29,368 nt of DNA from CAYVTZ01 sp964454685. Lineage in GTDB: Bacteria; Bacillota; Clostridia; Christensenellales; Christensenellaceae. Both the position numbers and the translations under genes were made by a program. Of the stretch, positions 21,914-29,368 are shown piece after piece. Position 1 is the stretch's first letter. Each line of letters starts with the position of its first letter. The notes below the pieces were generated by a model, which ran no database searches, was not told the DNA's origin, and was given only the letters and a program-made list of their open reading frames with translations. The DNA lies in the NCBI GenBank assembly GCA_964454685.1, contig CAYVTZ010000038.1:1-29368 (forward strand), given 5' to 3'.

Positions 21914-22720
21914 ATGTATCGTATCGGTATGTTTTCAAAAATGGGAAAAGTCACCATCAAAGCGCTGCATCACTATGATGAAGTCGGGCTGCTGGTGCCG
22001 GATCACGTGGATGCAGCTACCGGATATCGATACTACACAACGCAGCAACTGTTCCGACTACACAAAATTGTCGCACTGCGGCAAATTGGCTTTTCTATTG
22101 CACAGATCGCAGAGATCGTCGATGGCCACGGCATCGATGCAATTCTGTCAAAGCGCAAAGCCGAGCTGGAACAGCAATCGCAGATCGTCACCGATCAGCT
22201 CTTTCGACTCAATCATTACATCAAAAGTCAAAAGGAGGATTCACTTATGAGTTATCAAGCAGTTGTCAAAGAAGTCCCTGCGTGCATCGTGTTCTCGTCC
22301 CGCCGGGTAATCCCAAATCATGCGGCATTGATGGATGTTGTGCCCGCACTGGGCGAAAAAGTGCAGGCGGCAAACCCCGATCTGGAATGCGCACAGCCGG
22401 AATATTGCTTCAACATCTATCACGACGGCGAATATCGGGAAACGGATATTGATGTGGAAATCTGCGAAGCGGTCGTGCGGCGCGGGGTGGAAGGCGATGG
22501 ATTTGTGTTTAAAGAAATTCCTTCCGCTACTGTTGTTTCCGTGCTGCATCAAGGTGCATACGAAGAGCTGGGCGCAGCCTATGCCTATGCGTTTCAATGG
22601 GCGGAACAAAACGGCTACACCGTCACAGGTCACCCGCGGGAAAGCTATATTGACGGAATCTGGAACAAGGACAGCGTAAAAGATTGGCTCACTGAACTGC
22701 AAGTGCCCATTCATCCATAA
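21914..22720 (+). CDS. MerR-family regulator with a GyrI-like effector domain
   Basis: The 268-residue protein has a MerR winged helix at residues 1-70, with MGKVTIKALHHYDEVGLL and the GYRYYTTQQLFRLHKI wing. A dimerisation helix (about 75-110) and a GyrI-like ligand domain from residue 112 to the end follow. The layout is that of BmrR/BltR-like multidrug sensors. The ATG at 21914 is eight bases after AAGGAG; a GTG at 21905 overlaps that site and is rejected. The 19-base-spacer promoter upstream implies positive autoregulation with ligand. A second strong Shine-Dalgarno and ATG lie inside the gene at 22231-22249. A hairpin on the opposite strand follows the gene. Confidence 0.9.
   Translation: MYRIGMFSKMGKVTIKALHHYDEVGLLVPDHVDAATGYRYYTTQQLFRLHKIVALRQIGFSIAQIAEIVDGHGIDAILSKRKAELEQQSQIVTDQLFRLNHYIKSQKEDSLMSYQAVVKEVPACIVFSSRRVIPNHAALMDVVPALGEKVQAANPDLECAQPEYCFNIYHDGEYRETDIDVEICEAVVRRGVEGDGFVFKEIPSATVVSVLHQGAYEELGAAYAYAFQWAEQNGYTVTGHPRESYIDGIWNKDSVKDWLTELQVPIHP
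22231..22249 (+). promoter_or_regulatory. Internal Shine-Dalgarno and in-frame ATG in the MerR gene
   Basis: AAAGGAGGAT (22231-22240), a six-base gap and ATG (22247-22249) are in frame with the MerR gene. Initiation here would yield residues 112-268, a 157-residue protein equal to the GyrI-like domain alone and about the size of free-standing GyrI/SbmC proteins. Confidence 0.55.
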
Positions 22721-22733
22721 CGCTTCTTTATGC

Positions 22734-22767
22734 AAAAAGCCCTTACTTTTCCTGAAAAGTAAGGGCT
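22734..22767 (-). terminator. Terminator of the glycogen operon's last gene (HAD hydrolase)
   Basis: Arms AGCCCTTACTTTT (22738-22750) and AAAAGTAAGGGCT (22755-22767) form a perfect 13-bp stem with a CCTG loop. On the minus strand it is followed by TTTTTG, so it ends the HAD gene; there is no T-run for the plus strand. Confidence 0.85.
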
Positions 22768-22788
22768 GAATCAATTACTTCATTTTAC

Positions 22789-23439
22789 TTATCCCATCAA
22801 AAACTGTTGCACATCCGCTGCCGTATGCGCGATATGCACACATGCGTAGGTGTTGGGGTCCTCAACGCCGGCAAACACGCCGCCCCATGTTGTCGCACAA
22901 AAATCAATGCCTGCCTCCGCCGCACCAATCGCGTCAAATGGGCTGTCCCCCACCAGTACGCATTGCTCCTTCGGCATGTTCGCGCAATCCACCGCCTTTT
23001 CAATGATTGCTGTTTTATCCGTAATCGCGGTGTCCCACGCGCCGCAAACAAAATCAAAATAGGGCGCAAGTCCGTATGTACTCAACTGATGACCCAGTGT
23101 CAATTCCTTCTTTGCAGAAGCAACGCCGCACTGTATGCCTGCTTCCTTTAACGTCTGCACCAGCTCCATCATCCCCGGAAACAGCGTTGTCATGTGGATG
23201 CCCTCGGCAGCATAGATTTCACGATAAATCGTACTCCACGCCAGCGCCTGTTCCGGCGTGGCATCAAACACATTGCGAAAGGATAACTGCAACGGCGGCC
23301 CTAAAAAACGGATCAGTTGTTCCTGCGTGGGCTGTTCCTTGCCCAATCGCTCAAAGGTCTTTTTCACACAATAGAAAATACCGGGAGACGTATCTGCCAA
23401 CGTCCCGTCAAAGTCAAATAATACAGTTTTATACTTCAT
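22789..23439 (-). CDS. HAD-superfamily phosphatase (phosphoglycolate phosphatase-like)
   Basis: All HAD motifs are visible in this 216-residue protein. Motif I is FDFDGTLADTSPG (nucleophile Asp9 and Asp11), motif II is GVASAKK, and motif IV is VLVGDSPFDAIGA. A helical C1 cap of the phosphoglycolate phosphatase/beta-phosphoglucomutase type lies between motifs I and II. It hydrolyses a small phosphorylated metabolite; given its place after glgP and the GH13 gene, a sugar phosphate is a reasonable guess, not proof. I choose the ATG at 23439, two bases after the stop of the GH13 gene; upstream in-frame starts lie within that gene. It is the last gene of the operon. Confidence 0.85.
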   Translation of the reverse strand: MKYKTVLFDFDGTLADTSPGIFYCVKKTFERLGKEQPTQEQLIRFLGPPLQLSFRNVFDATPEQALAWSTIYREIYAAEGIHMTTLFPGMMELVQTLKEAGIQCGVASAKKELTLGHQLSTYGLAPYFDFVCGAWDTAITDKTAIIEKAVDCANMPKEQCVLVGDSPFDAIGAAEAGIDFCATTWGGVFAGVEDPNTYACVHIAHTAADVQQFLMG

Positions 23440-23441
23440 CC

Positions 23442-25439
23442 CTATTCGATCTCCAAAATTCTTATTCCATACGGGGGGCAATCCACTTGCAATAACCCCG
23501 CGTTGATTTCATAAACACAATCTGAAAGCAGACACACGCCGCGTTCCGGCGAAAGCGTGTCAAATCGCTGCGCCTGTTGGATGGTCTGCAACTGCTCACG
23601 TATGCTAAAATCCAATACTGCTGTTCTTGGTTTGTCACTGCGGTTCACCAGCGTAATAAAGAATCCGGTGTGCGCAGGCAAACCAAACGCATCCTCGCCA
23701 TCCAGACAGAAGCGCGCCACCACAATAATGTCCGACCCCTGGTTCAGATATACGGTGTGCCCCGTGCGCAGCGCATCCTTGTTTTTACGCAGTCTGCCCA
23801 ACCGCTGATAAAATTCGAAGGTCTCTTCATCCTGCTCAACAAATGCACCGCGATTGAAGGGATCCAGCAATCCATTCATGCCTTGCTCGTCGCCGTAATA
23901 AATGCAGGGAACGCCCGGCATTGAAAACTGTATGGCAGCAGCCATACGCTGCAACTGCGCCCCTTTCTTTTCCTGTTCGGACGAAATCACAAATCGCGCC
24001 TGCTGCTCCCGCGTCAAATCGTGCGGGTCAATGCCTGTACCAAGCACCGTGCGAATGCGCGCAATATCGTGGCTGGACAGCAGATTCATCAAAGAATACA
24101 CCATTTCTTTGGGATAGTTGCTGAATTGCCCCACCAAAAACTGCTTCAAATCCGCCGCATCTGTACGATACAGCAAAAAGTCCATCAGTGCATTGACCAG
24201 CGGATAGTTCATCACCGTGTCAAGACCTTTACCCAGCGCATATTTGCGGTTTACGCCATAACTTTGCTTGGTCGTTGCATCCTCCCAGACTTCTCCCAGC
24301 AGCACCTTGTCCGCGTCTACGCTCTTCACCGCCTCGCGCATTGCCGCAATGGTTTCGTCCGGCAGCTCGTCTGCCACATCCAAACGAAATCCGCAAGCGC
24401 CGCGCTTGAGCCATGTTTTGATCACACTATCCTCGCTTTGAATCACAAAGTCGATCCAGTCCTGCTGGTGCTCGTCCACCTCCGGCAGGGTATCAAACCC
24501 CCACCAGCTCTTGTATTTGGTTGGATATTCCTGAAACCGGTACCAGTTGTAGTATGGCGAATCTTTGCTCTGATACGCACCTAAATCATCATAATTCCCT
24601 TTTTTGTTGAAATAGATGCTGTCATCTCCCGTATGTGAGAACACGCCATCCAGCATAATCTGAATTCCATATTCCCGCGCAGCCTCCACCAGCGCTGCAA
24701 AATCCTCATTGCTGCCCAAAATGGGGTCAATGTTCAAATAGTCGGATGTGTTATAACGATGGTTGGATGCCGCTTCAAAGATGGGGTTCAGATAAATCAC
24801 CGTCACGCCCAGCTCTCTGAGGTAATCCAGTTTCTCCATGATGCCGCGCAAATTCCCACCAAAATAATCGCATGGCTGATAAAACTTGCTGCCTTGCGCC
24901 GCGCGATACTCCGGCATTTCGTTCCACTGGCTGTGCACATGCACCTCTCTGCCCTTGGACTCGTGATATTGCGTTCCGGCAAGAAACGTCTCCTCTCCTG
25001 CCTTGCAAAACCGATCCGGAAAAATCTGATACATGGTCGCATGCTTAAACCACTGCGGCGTAGTAAACTCCTCGTCATACACCGTCAGTTGGAATGCGGG
25101 CGGCTCGCTCCAGTCGGGCGCACCAATGCCGCTCGTTTTCCCGTGCTGCGCACCATAGTAAAGTCGGGTCTGCTCATCCACCTTAATGGAAAACCAGTAC
25201 CACATCACCGAGGGTTTGCCCGTCACTTCCAGCTCCACCGACCACATCAAATCGCCTTCCGGCCGCATCTCCACAAAGCTTTTGGTAGGACCGTTGAGCA
25301 CTACCAAATAGACGTTGCGCACATACAATTCCTTGATTGCGACGGAAAGCCGCACCGTTTCTCCTGTTTTGACGGCGCCAAGCGGGCTGCGATACTGCTC
25401 TCTGGCGCTGTCGTGCATCAACTGTCTTGAAAAATCCAT
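23442..25439 (-). CDS. GH13 alpha-amylase family glycosidase (neopullulanase/cyclomaltodextrinase type)
   Basis: The 665-residue enzyme starts with an N-terminal beta-sandwich (about 1-125) of the kind seen in neopullulanases and maltogenic amylases, followed by a GH13 barrel and a C-terminal beta domain. The catalytic residues are visible: nucleophile Asp354 in GFRLDVADE, acid/base Glu383 in LLGEVWED, and transition-state stabiliser Asp458 in SSHDIAR. There is no signal peptide, so it acts inside the cell on maltooligosaccharides, cyclodextrins or glycogen branches. GGGAGG precedes the ATG. It lies 19 bases after glgP and is coupled to the HAD gene downstream. Subfamily and substrate are inferred. 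Confidence 0.9.
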   Translation of the reverse strand: MDFSRQLMHDSAREQYRSPLGAVKTGETVRLSVAIKELYVRNVYLVVLNGPTKSFVEMRPEGDLMWSVELEVTGKPSVMWYWFSIKVDEQTRLYYGAQHGKTSGIGAPDWSEPPAFQLTVYDEEFTTPQWFKHATMYQIFPDRFCKAGEETFLAGTQYHESKGREVHVHSQWNEMPEYRAAQGSKFYQPCDYFGGNLRGIMEKLDYLRELGVTVIYLNPIFEAASNHRYNTSDYLNIDPILGSNEDFAALVEAAREYGIQIMLDGVFSHTGDDSIYFNKKGNYDDLGAYQSKDSPYYNWYRFQEYPTKYKSWWGFDTLPEVDEHQQDWIDFVIQSEDSVIKTWLKRGACGFRLDVADELPDETIAAMREAVKSVDADKVLLGEVWEDATTKQSYGVNRKYALGKGLDTVMNYPLVNALMDFLLYRTDAADLKQFLVGQFSNYPKEMVYSLMNLLSSHDIARIRTVLGTGIDPHDLTREQQARFVISSEQEKKGAQLQRMAAAIQFSMPGVPCIYYGDEQGMNGLLDPFNRGAFVEQDEETFEFYQRLGRLRKNKDALRTGHTVYLNQGSDIIVVARFCLDGEDAFGLPAHTGFFITLVNRSDKPRTAVLDFSIREQLQTIQQAQRFDTLSPERGVCLLSDCVYEINAGLLQVDCPPYGIRILEIE

Positions 25440-25458
25440 GTCAACCTCCCAAATTTGT

Positions 25459-27900
25459 TCAGGTCAGCGCTCTCAAATGCCAAATCTTCTCGTTGTATTC
25501 TTCAATGGTACGGTCGGATGAGAACACGCCTGATTTTGCCGTGTTCATCGCCGCCATGCGCTTCCATCTTTCCTTGTCCGCGTACGCTTCGAGCATCGCG
25601 TCATAGGTCATCGCATAGGACGCAAAGTCATACAGCAGATAATACTTGTCCGCGCGATCCATGTCGCCAAACAGCAACGCATGATAAAGGTCGGTATACT
25701 GCCGATCCGTCGTCGTATGCAGCGTGCCGTCAATCATCATGTTCAACACCGCGCGCAGCTCCGAGTTTTGCTCGTAATATTCACCCGGCTTATATGAGCC
25801 AAAGCGCTCCATATGCACAATTTCTTCCGCTGTTGCGCCAAAGATAAAGATGTTGTCTTTGCCCACAGACTCGGAAATCTCCACATTCGCGCCATCCAGC
25901 GTACCAATGGTCACCGCACCGTTCATCATGAATTTCATGTTGCCCGTACCGGAGGCCTCCAAGCCCGCCGTCGAAATCTGTTCACTCAGCTCCGTTGCGG
26001 GAATTAGCTTCTCCGCCACAGAAACACCGTAGTTTTCAATGAATGCCACAGTCAGCAGATCCTTGGTGTCGGGGTCATTGTTCACCAGCTCCGCCACCGA
26101 CAAAATCAATCTGATAATGTTTTTCGCCCGCGCATATCCCGGCGACGCTTTCGCCGCAAACAAGAAGGTAATGGGCTGCTTGAGCGATCCGGGGTTACAC
26201 TTCACGCGATTGTACAAGTACATGATGTGCAGCACCTTCAACAGCTGTCTTTTGTATTCATGCAAGCGCTTTGCATGTACGTCAAACAGCGAATCGGGAT
26301 TCAACTTAATGCCTTGCGAGTGCGCGAAAAATGTGCAAAATGCTTCTTTATTATGCTGCTTGACCGCCGCAAAATCATCCAAAAACTGTTGATTGTCCAC
26401 CAACGATTCCACGCGATCTATCTGCCGGTAATCCTTGAGGAAGTCCTCGCCAATATGATCGGTAATCAACTTCGTCAGCGGCTGGTTTGCCTTGGCAAGC
26501 CACCTGCGATGTGTGATGCCGTTGGTAATCCCCATGAATTTTCCGGGGAATGCCACGTAAAAGTCGCGGAAGGTACGCCGCTTCAAAATTTCGCCATGCA
26601 GTCCGGAAACCCCGTTAACATGCTTGCAAACAGAGATGCACAAGTTTGCCATGCGGATTTCTCCATATGCCAGAATCGACATCTTGCTAATCTTGTCCCA
26701 GTCACCCGAAAACACCTTCCACAGCCGTTCACAGAAGCGCTCGTTGATCACTTTGATGATCTGATAGATACGCGGCAGCAATGTTTTGAACATTTCCTCG
26801 CTCCACACTTCCAGTGCCTCGGAAAGAATCGTGTGGTTGGTATAATTGAACACTTTAGAGGTAATGTCGTATGCCTCTTCCCAGCCCATCCCTTCCTCAT
26901 CCATCAAAATGCGGATCAATTCCGGAATGGCAAGCGTGGGATGCGTATCGTTGATCTGCACCGTGAAATAATTCGGCAACGTGTGCAAGTCTCCGTAATT
27001 ACGCTTGTGTTTGCGCACCATGCTTTGCATGCTCGCAGAGGTAAAGAAATAAAACTGCTTGAGGCGCAGTTGTCTGCCCTGCTCGTGATTGTCCTCCGGA
27101 TAGAGGCATTTAGAGATGACCTCCGCCAGCTCACGCTCCTGAATCGCGCGGGCATAATCTCCACGGTTGAAGTAGGACATATCCAACCCCGTCTTTGCTG
27201 TTGCACTCCACAGGCGCAGCGTCGCAGGCATTTCACTCATATATCCCATTACGGGATAGTCGTAAGGGATGGCAAGCACACTGTAGTAGTTTTTCAGATG
27301 AATTTTTAAACCCTGCTCCGTCCAAACTTCCTCTACTTCGCCACCGTATTTGACCTCCACCTGATCCTCGGGTCTTTGGATTTCCCAAACGTTCCCCTGC
27401 TCCAGCCAGTTGTCGTCCACTTCCACCTGTTCGCCGTCTAAAATGCGTTGCTTGAACAGCCCGAATTCATAGCGGATGCTGCAACCCGTCACCGGCAAAT
27501 CCAGTGTGGACAGCGAATCCAAAAAGCACGCAGCAAGTCTGCCCAAACCGCCATTGCCCAGCCCCGCATCACGTTCCTGCTCTTCAATCGCGTCTAAGTC
27601 CAGCCCCAATTCACTCAAAACTTCCTGATAGTTTTTCAGCAGGTGCATGTTCACCATATTATTGACGAGCGCGCGCCCCATCAAAAACTCAGCAGAAAGG
27701 TAATATAAACGTTTGATACCCTGGTTGAGCACCTGCTGGTTTGCGTCTGTCCATTTTTCCACAATGGTGTCACGAATGCTCAACGCGCAAGATTTATAAA
27801 TCTGTTCCTGGCTTGCCTCCGCTAACGTGCGTCCAAAATGTCGCTTTAGCTTGCCAATAATTTCTTCTTTGATTTCTTCTTTGGTCATTAACTCGGCCAT
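25459..27900 (-). CDS. glgP: Glycogen/alpha-glucan phosphorylase
   Basis: GlgP removes terminal glucose units from glycogen as glucose 1-phosphate. The 813-residue length is typical. EASGTGNMKFMMNGA contains the pyridoxal-phosphate lysine (Lys656), and family segments such as ERDAGLGNGGLGRLAACFLD and IQINDTHPTL-like VQINDTHPTLAIPEL are present. I choose ATG at 27900 (MAELMTK) because AGGAG is correctly placed; the frame extends to 28041 but that would include the promoter. It is the first gene of a glgP-GH13-HAD unit and lies downstream of glgA and a small acidic ORF on the same strand. The start at 27888 is an alternative. Confidence 0.96.
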   Translation of the reverse strand: MAELMTKEEIKEEIIGKLKRHFGRTLAEASQEQIYKSCALSIRDTIVEKWTDANQQVLNQGIKRLYYLSAEFLMGRALVNNMVNMHLLKNYQEVLSELGLDLDAIEEQERDAGLGNGGLGRLAACFLDSLSTLDLPVTGCSIRYEFGLFKQRILDGEQVEVDDNWLEQGNVWEIQRPEDQVEVKYGGEVEEVWTEQGLKIHLKNYYSVLAIPYDYPVMGYMSEMPATLRLWSATAKTGLDMSYFNRGDYARAIQERELAEVISKCLYPEDNHEQGRQLRLKQFYFFTSASMQSMVRKHKRNYGDLHTLPNYFTVQINDTHPTLAIPELIRILMDEEGMGWEEAYDITSKVFNYTNHTILSEALEVWSEEMFKTLLPRIYQIIKVINERFCERLWKVFSGDWDKISKMSILAYGEIRMANLCISVCKHVNGVSGLHGEILKRRTFRDFYVAFPGKFMGITNGITHRRWLAKANQPLTKLITDHIGEDFLKDYRQIDRVESLVDNQQFLDDFAAVKQHNKEAFCTFFAHSQGIKLNPDSLFDVHAKRLHEYKRQLLKVLHIMYLYNRVKCNPGSLKQPITFLFAAKASPGYARAKNIIRLILSVAELVNNDPDTKDLLTVAFIENYGVSVAEKLIPATELSEQISTAGLEASGTGNMKFMMNGAVTIGTLDGANVEISESVGKDNIFIFGATAEEIVHMERFGSYKPGEYYEQNSELRAVLNMMIDGTLHTTTDRQYTDLYHALLFGDMDRADKYYLLYDFASYAMTYDAMLEAYADKERWKRMAAMNTAKSGVFSSDRTIEEYNEKIWHLRALT

Positions 27901-27962
27901 GTTTGCTCCTCTCAGATCCTTTGTCTGGCTTGTTTCCCCTGCATCACAAATCACTTTGTTCC

Positions 27963-27971
27963 AGTATACCA
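27963..27971 (-). promoter_or_regulatory. Extended -10 promoter for glgP
   Basis: On the minus strand TGG-TATACT (plus 27963-27971) is an extended -10 box. The -35 region is poor. The predicted start is near 27956, leaving a leader of about 56 bases. Readthrough from glgA may add to expression. Confidence 0.45.
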
Positions 27972-28029
27972 CACCCGCCCCGCAGAAAGTAACCCTCACT
28001 TTCCTTGGAAATCCGGACACAGATTCAAA

Positions 28030-28064
28030 GACCCGACGCAATCCATCCCTGTATGCGACGGGTC
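28030..28064 (-). terminator. Hairpin between the acidic ORF and glgP
   Basis: GACCCG-A-CGC (28030-28039) and GCG-A-CGGGTC (28055-28064) pair with one mismatch around a 15-base loop. On the minus strand it is followed by only TTT, so it would be a weak or partial terminator. Confidence 0.4.
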
Positions 28065-28071
28065 CATGTAG

Positions 28072-28260
28072 TTACTGTTCATCGAGCACAACAAAAATTT
28101 CTTTTGTCTCCGGCTCTTCCTCCGACCCGTAGTCCTCCTCATCGGGGATCACAAATTCATCTATGTGGATGTCCTCGTCCAGCTCATCCTCAAACAGTTG
28201 TGTTTCCTCCAATTCCTCTACAATGTCAAAAATCAGTTCATCACTCTGTTGCTGATCCAA
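28072..28260 (-). CDS. Very acidic 62-residue protein in the glycogen cluster
   Basis: I recognise no family. By my count 27 of 62 residues are Asp or Glu, with one Lys, one His and no Arg. Hydrophobic residues (LIFDIVEEL, IHIDEFVI, IFVVLDE) recur among the acids, which would suit short beta strands or binding to a basic partner. The start is TTG, seven bases after GGAGGAG, a strong Shine-Dalgarno sequence that supports translation. It begins 18 bases after the glgA stop and is followed by a weak hairpin before glgP. Cotranscription with glgA suggests a role in glycogen metabolism or its control, but this is inference only. Confidence 0.6.
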   Translation of the reverse strand: MDQQQSDELIFDIVEELEETQLFEDELDEDIHIDEFVIPDEEDYGSEEEPETKEIFVVLDEQ

Positions 28261-28278
28261 TCTTCTTCTCCTCCAAAT

Positions 28279-29368
28279 TTAGTGCAACATGCTTTCGTAC
28301 AGCGCAATATACTCCGCCGCCGATTTTGCAAAGCTGTTGTCGATTTGCATCGTCTGTGCAATCAGCGACGAAAGCGCCACCTTGTCCTTAAACACCTTGC
28401 ACGCAAACCGGATTGTGTTAAGCATATCATGTGCATTGTAATTTGTAAACGAAAAACCAGAGCCCTCCCGCGTGTAAATGTTATAGGGATGCACGGTGTC
28501 TCGCAAGCCACCGGTCTCACGCACAATAGGCAACGTTCCGTAGCGCTGCGCGATCATCTGTGATAGCCCGCAAGGCTCGAACTGCGAAGGCATCAGCAGA
28601 AAATCACATCCCGCATAAATGCGGTGTGCCAGCGCATCACTGTACCCCAGCGTCACAGATGCCTTGTGCGGGTAACGCGTGGCGATATAGCGGAAGAAGT
28701 CCTCATATTCCTGATCGCCACTGCCCAGCAGCACAAAACTGATATCGTCGTGGCAGAGCATTTCTTCCAGCACGGCACGCACCAAATCCAGTCCTTTTTG
28801 CTCCGTAAGGCGCGTCACCATGCCAATCATCGGTGTCTGCGCCTGCACCGGCAGATTCAGCTCGTTTAGCAAAGCAACCTTGTTTTCATATTTGCGCGGC
28901 ACACAGGTCGCATCGTATGCCACGGCGATCTGCTGGTCGTGCATCGGGTCAAATTCCACGGTGTTGATGCCGTTTACAATTCCCACCAGATCATTGCGGC
29001 GGGCAGCCAGTACGCCTTCCATGCCGCGCCCGAAGTACGGGTCCAAAATCTCCTGCGCGTAAGACGGGCTTACGGTTGTCACCTTGTCCGCATATAAAAT
29101 CCCAGCCTTCATCATGTTTGCACAGCCGTATGCCTCCGCCTTGTCTGCGGTGAAATACTCGTCGCCCAACCCCAGCAAGTCTTTGGCATGCGGGATCGCA
29201 AGCTTTCCTTGATATTGCAGATTGTGAATGGTCAGCACAGTTTTCGCGCCGCCAAACGGCGCTTGCGCATATTGAGCGCGCAGCAGCATAGGGATCATCG
29301 CCGTGTGCCAGTCGTTGACATGGATCACATCCGGGATAAAATCAATGTGCGAAATCGCTTCCAGCACC
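28279..29368 (-). CDS. glgA: Glycogen synthase, N-terminal part cut off by the window edge
   Basis: GlgA extends alpha-1,4-glucan chains with ADP-glucose (GT5 family, GT-B fold). About 362 residues are visible and roughly 115 N-terminal residues, including the family KxGGL motif, lie beyond the right edge. Visible signatures are IHVNDWHTAM, VLTIHNLQYQG, GIVNGINTVEFDP, GMVTRLTEQKGLDL, and the C-terminal PSQFEPCGLSQM and RETGGLRDTV that bind the nucleotide sugar. The stop is 18 bases before the small acidic ORF. The frame is open to the end of the window. Confidence 0.95.
   Translation of the reverse strand, partial: VLEAISHIDFIPDVIHVNDWHTAMIPMLLRAQYAQAPFGGAKTVLTIHNLQYQGKLAIPHAKDLLGLGDEYFTADKAEAYGCANMMKAGILYADKVTTVSPSYAQEILDPYFGRGMEGVLAARRNDLVGIVNGINTVEFDPMHDQQIAVAYDATCVPRKYENKVALLNELNLPVQAQTPMIGMVTRLTEQKGLDLVRAVLEEMLCHDDISFVLLGSGDQEYEDFFRYIATRYPHKASVTLGYSDALAHRIYAGCDFLLMPSQFEPCGLSQMIAQRYGTLPIVRETGGLRDTVHPYNIYTREGSGFSFTNYNAHDMLNTIRFACKVFKDKVALSSLIAQTMQIDNSFAKSAAEYIALYESMLH

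Noticed and set aside
26227..27309. 360-codon frame antisense to glgP
   Set aside because: glgP is certain on the other strand; the antisense product has no domain pattern.
27901..28041. N-terminal extension of glgP to 28041
   Set aside because: It would include the extended -10 box and lacks an RBS; phosphorylases normally begin near the MAELMTK start.

Overview
The window looks like a chromosomal stretch of an anaerobic member of the Firmicutes, most likely class Clostridia. The GC content appears moderate (roughly half, judged by eye). Shine-Dalgarno sequences are strong (AGGAGG type), sigma-A-like promoters are recognisable, and several genes start at GTG or TTG. The gene content fits a strict anaerobe: a flavin-based transhydrogenase of the Stn type, clostridial-style ferritin, polyphosphate kinase and a glycogen operon. 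No rRNA, tRNA, CRISPR array, prophage or insertion sequence was recognised.

Layout. Positions 1-3134 (+ strand) carry cobT, a small four-helix membrane protein and a CNNM/CBS/CorC transporter-like protein, closed by a strong hairpin terminator. Positions 3161-4319 (- strand) carry a single-pass membrane protein with internal repeats, coupled to an ADP-ribose-type Nudix hydrolase. Ferritin (4663-5175) follows on +. Positions 5287-8311 (- strand) form a compact operon: MATE efflux pump, TetR regulator and a DUF3089 lipoprotein. Upstream of it lie a near-consensus promoter, a perfect palindrome near the predicted start of transcription, and a possible 20-codon arginine-rich leader peptide. Positions 8554-14394 (+) hold a three-gene redox operon that matches stnABC, the electron-bifurcating NADH/ferredoxin:NADP+ transhydrogenase known from Sporomusa ovata. 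After it come ppk1 (-), a membrane GT2 glycosyltransferase (+), a small cupin (-), mntP (+), a DJ-1/PfpI protein (+), a uridine-kinase-like protein (-), a SorC regulator (+) and a MerR-GyrI regulator (+). The right end (22789 to the window edge, all -) is a glycogen region: glgA (cut by the edge), a tiny very acidic protein, glgP, a GH13 amylase/neopullulanase and a HAD phosphatase.

How the genes fit together. The Stn complex would connect NADH, ferredoxin and NADPH pools. The glycogen genes handle synthesis (glgA), phosphorolysis (glgP) and debranching or maltooligosaccharide hydrolysis (GH13), and ppk1 stores polyphosphate, so the region is rich in energy and carbon storage. The regulators TetR, SorC and MerR each have visible operator-like DNA next to their promoters. 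The most interesting observations are the stnABC locus, an in-frame internal ribosome binding site in the MerR gene that would release the GyrI-like ligand domain alone (an arrangement analogous to TipAL/TipAS), the double control suggested upstream of the MATE operon, and the acidic micro-protein inside the glycogen cluster.
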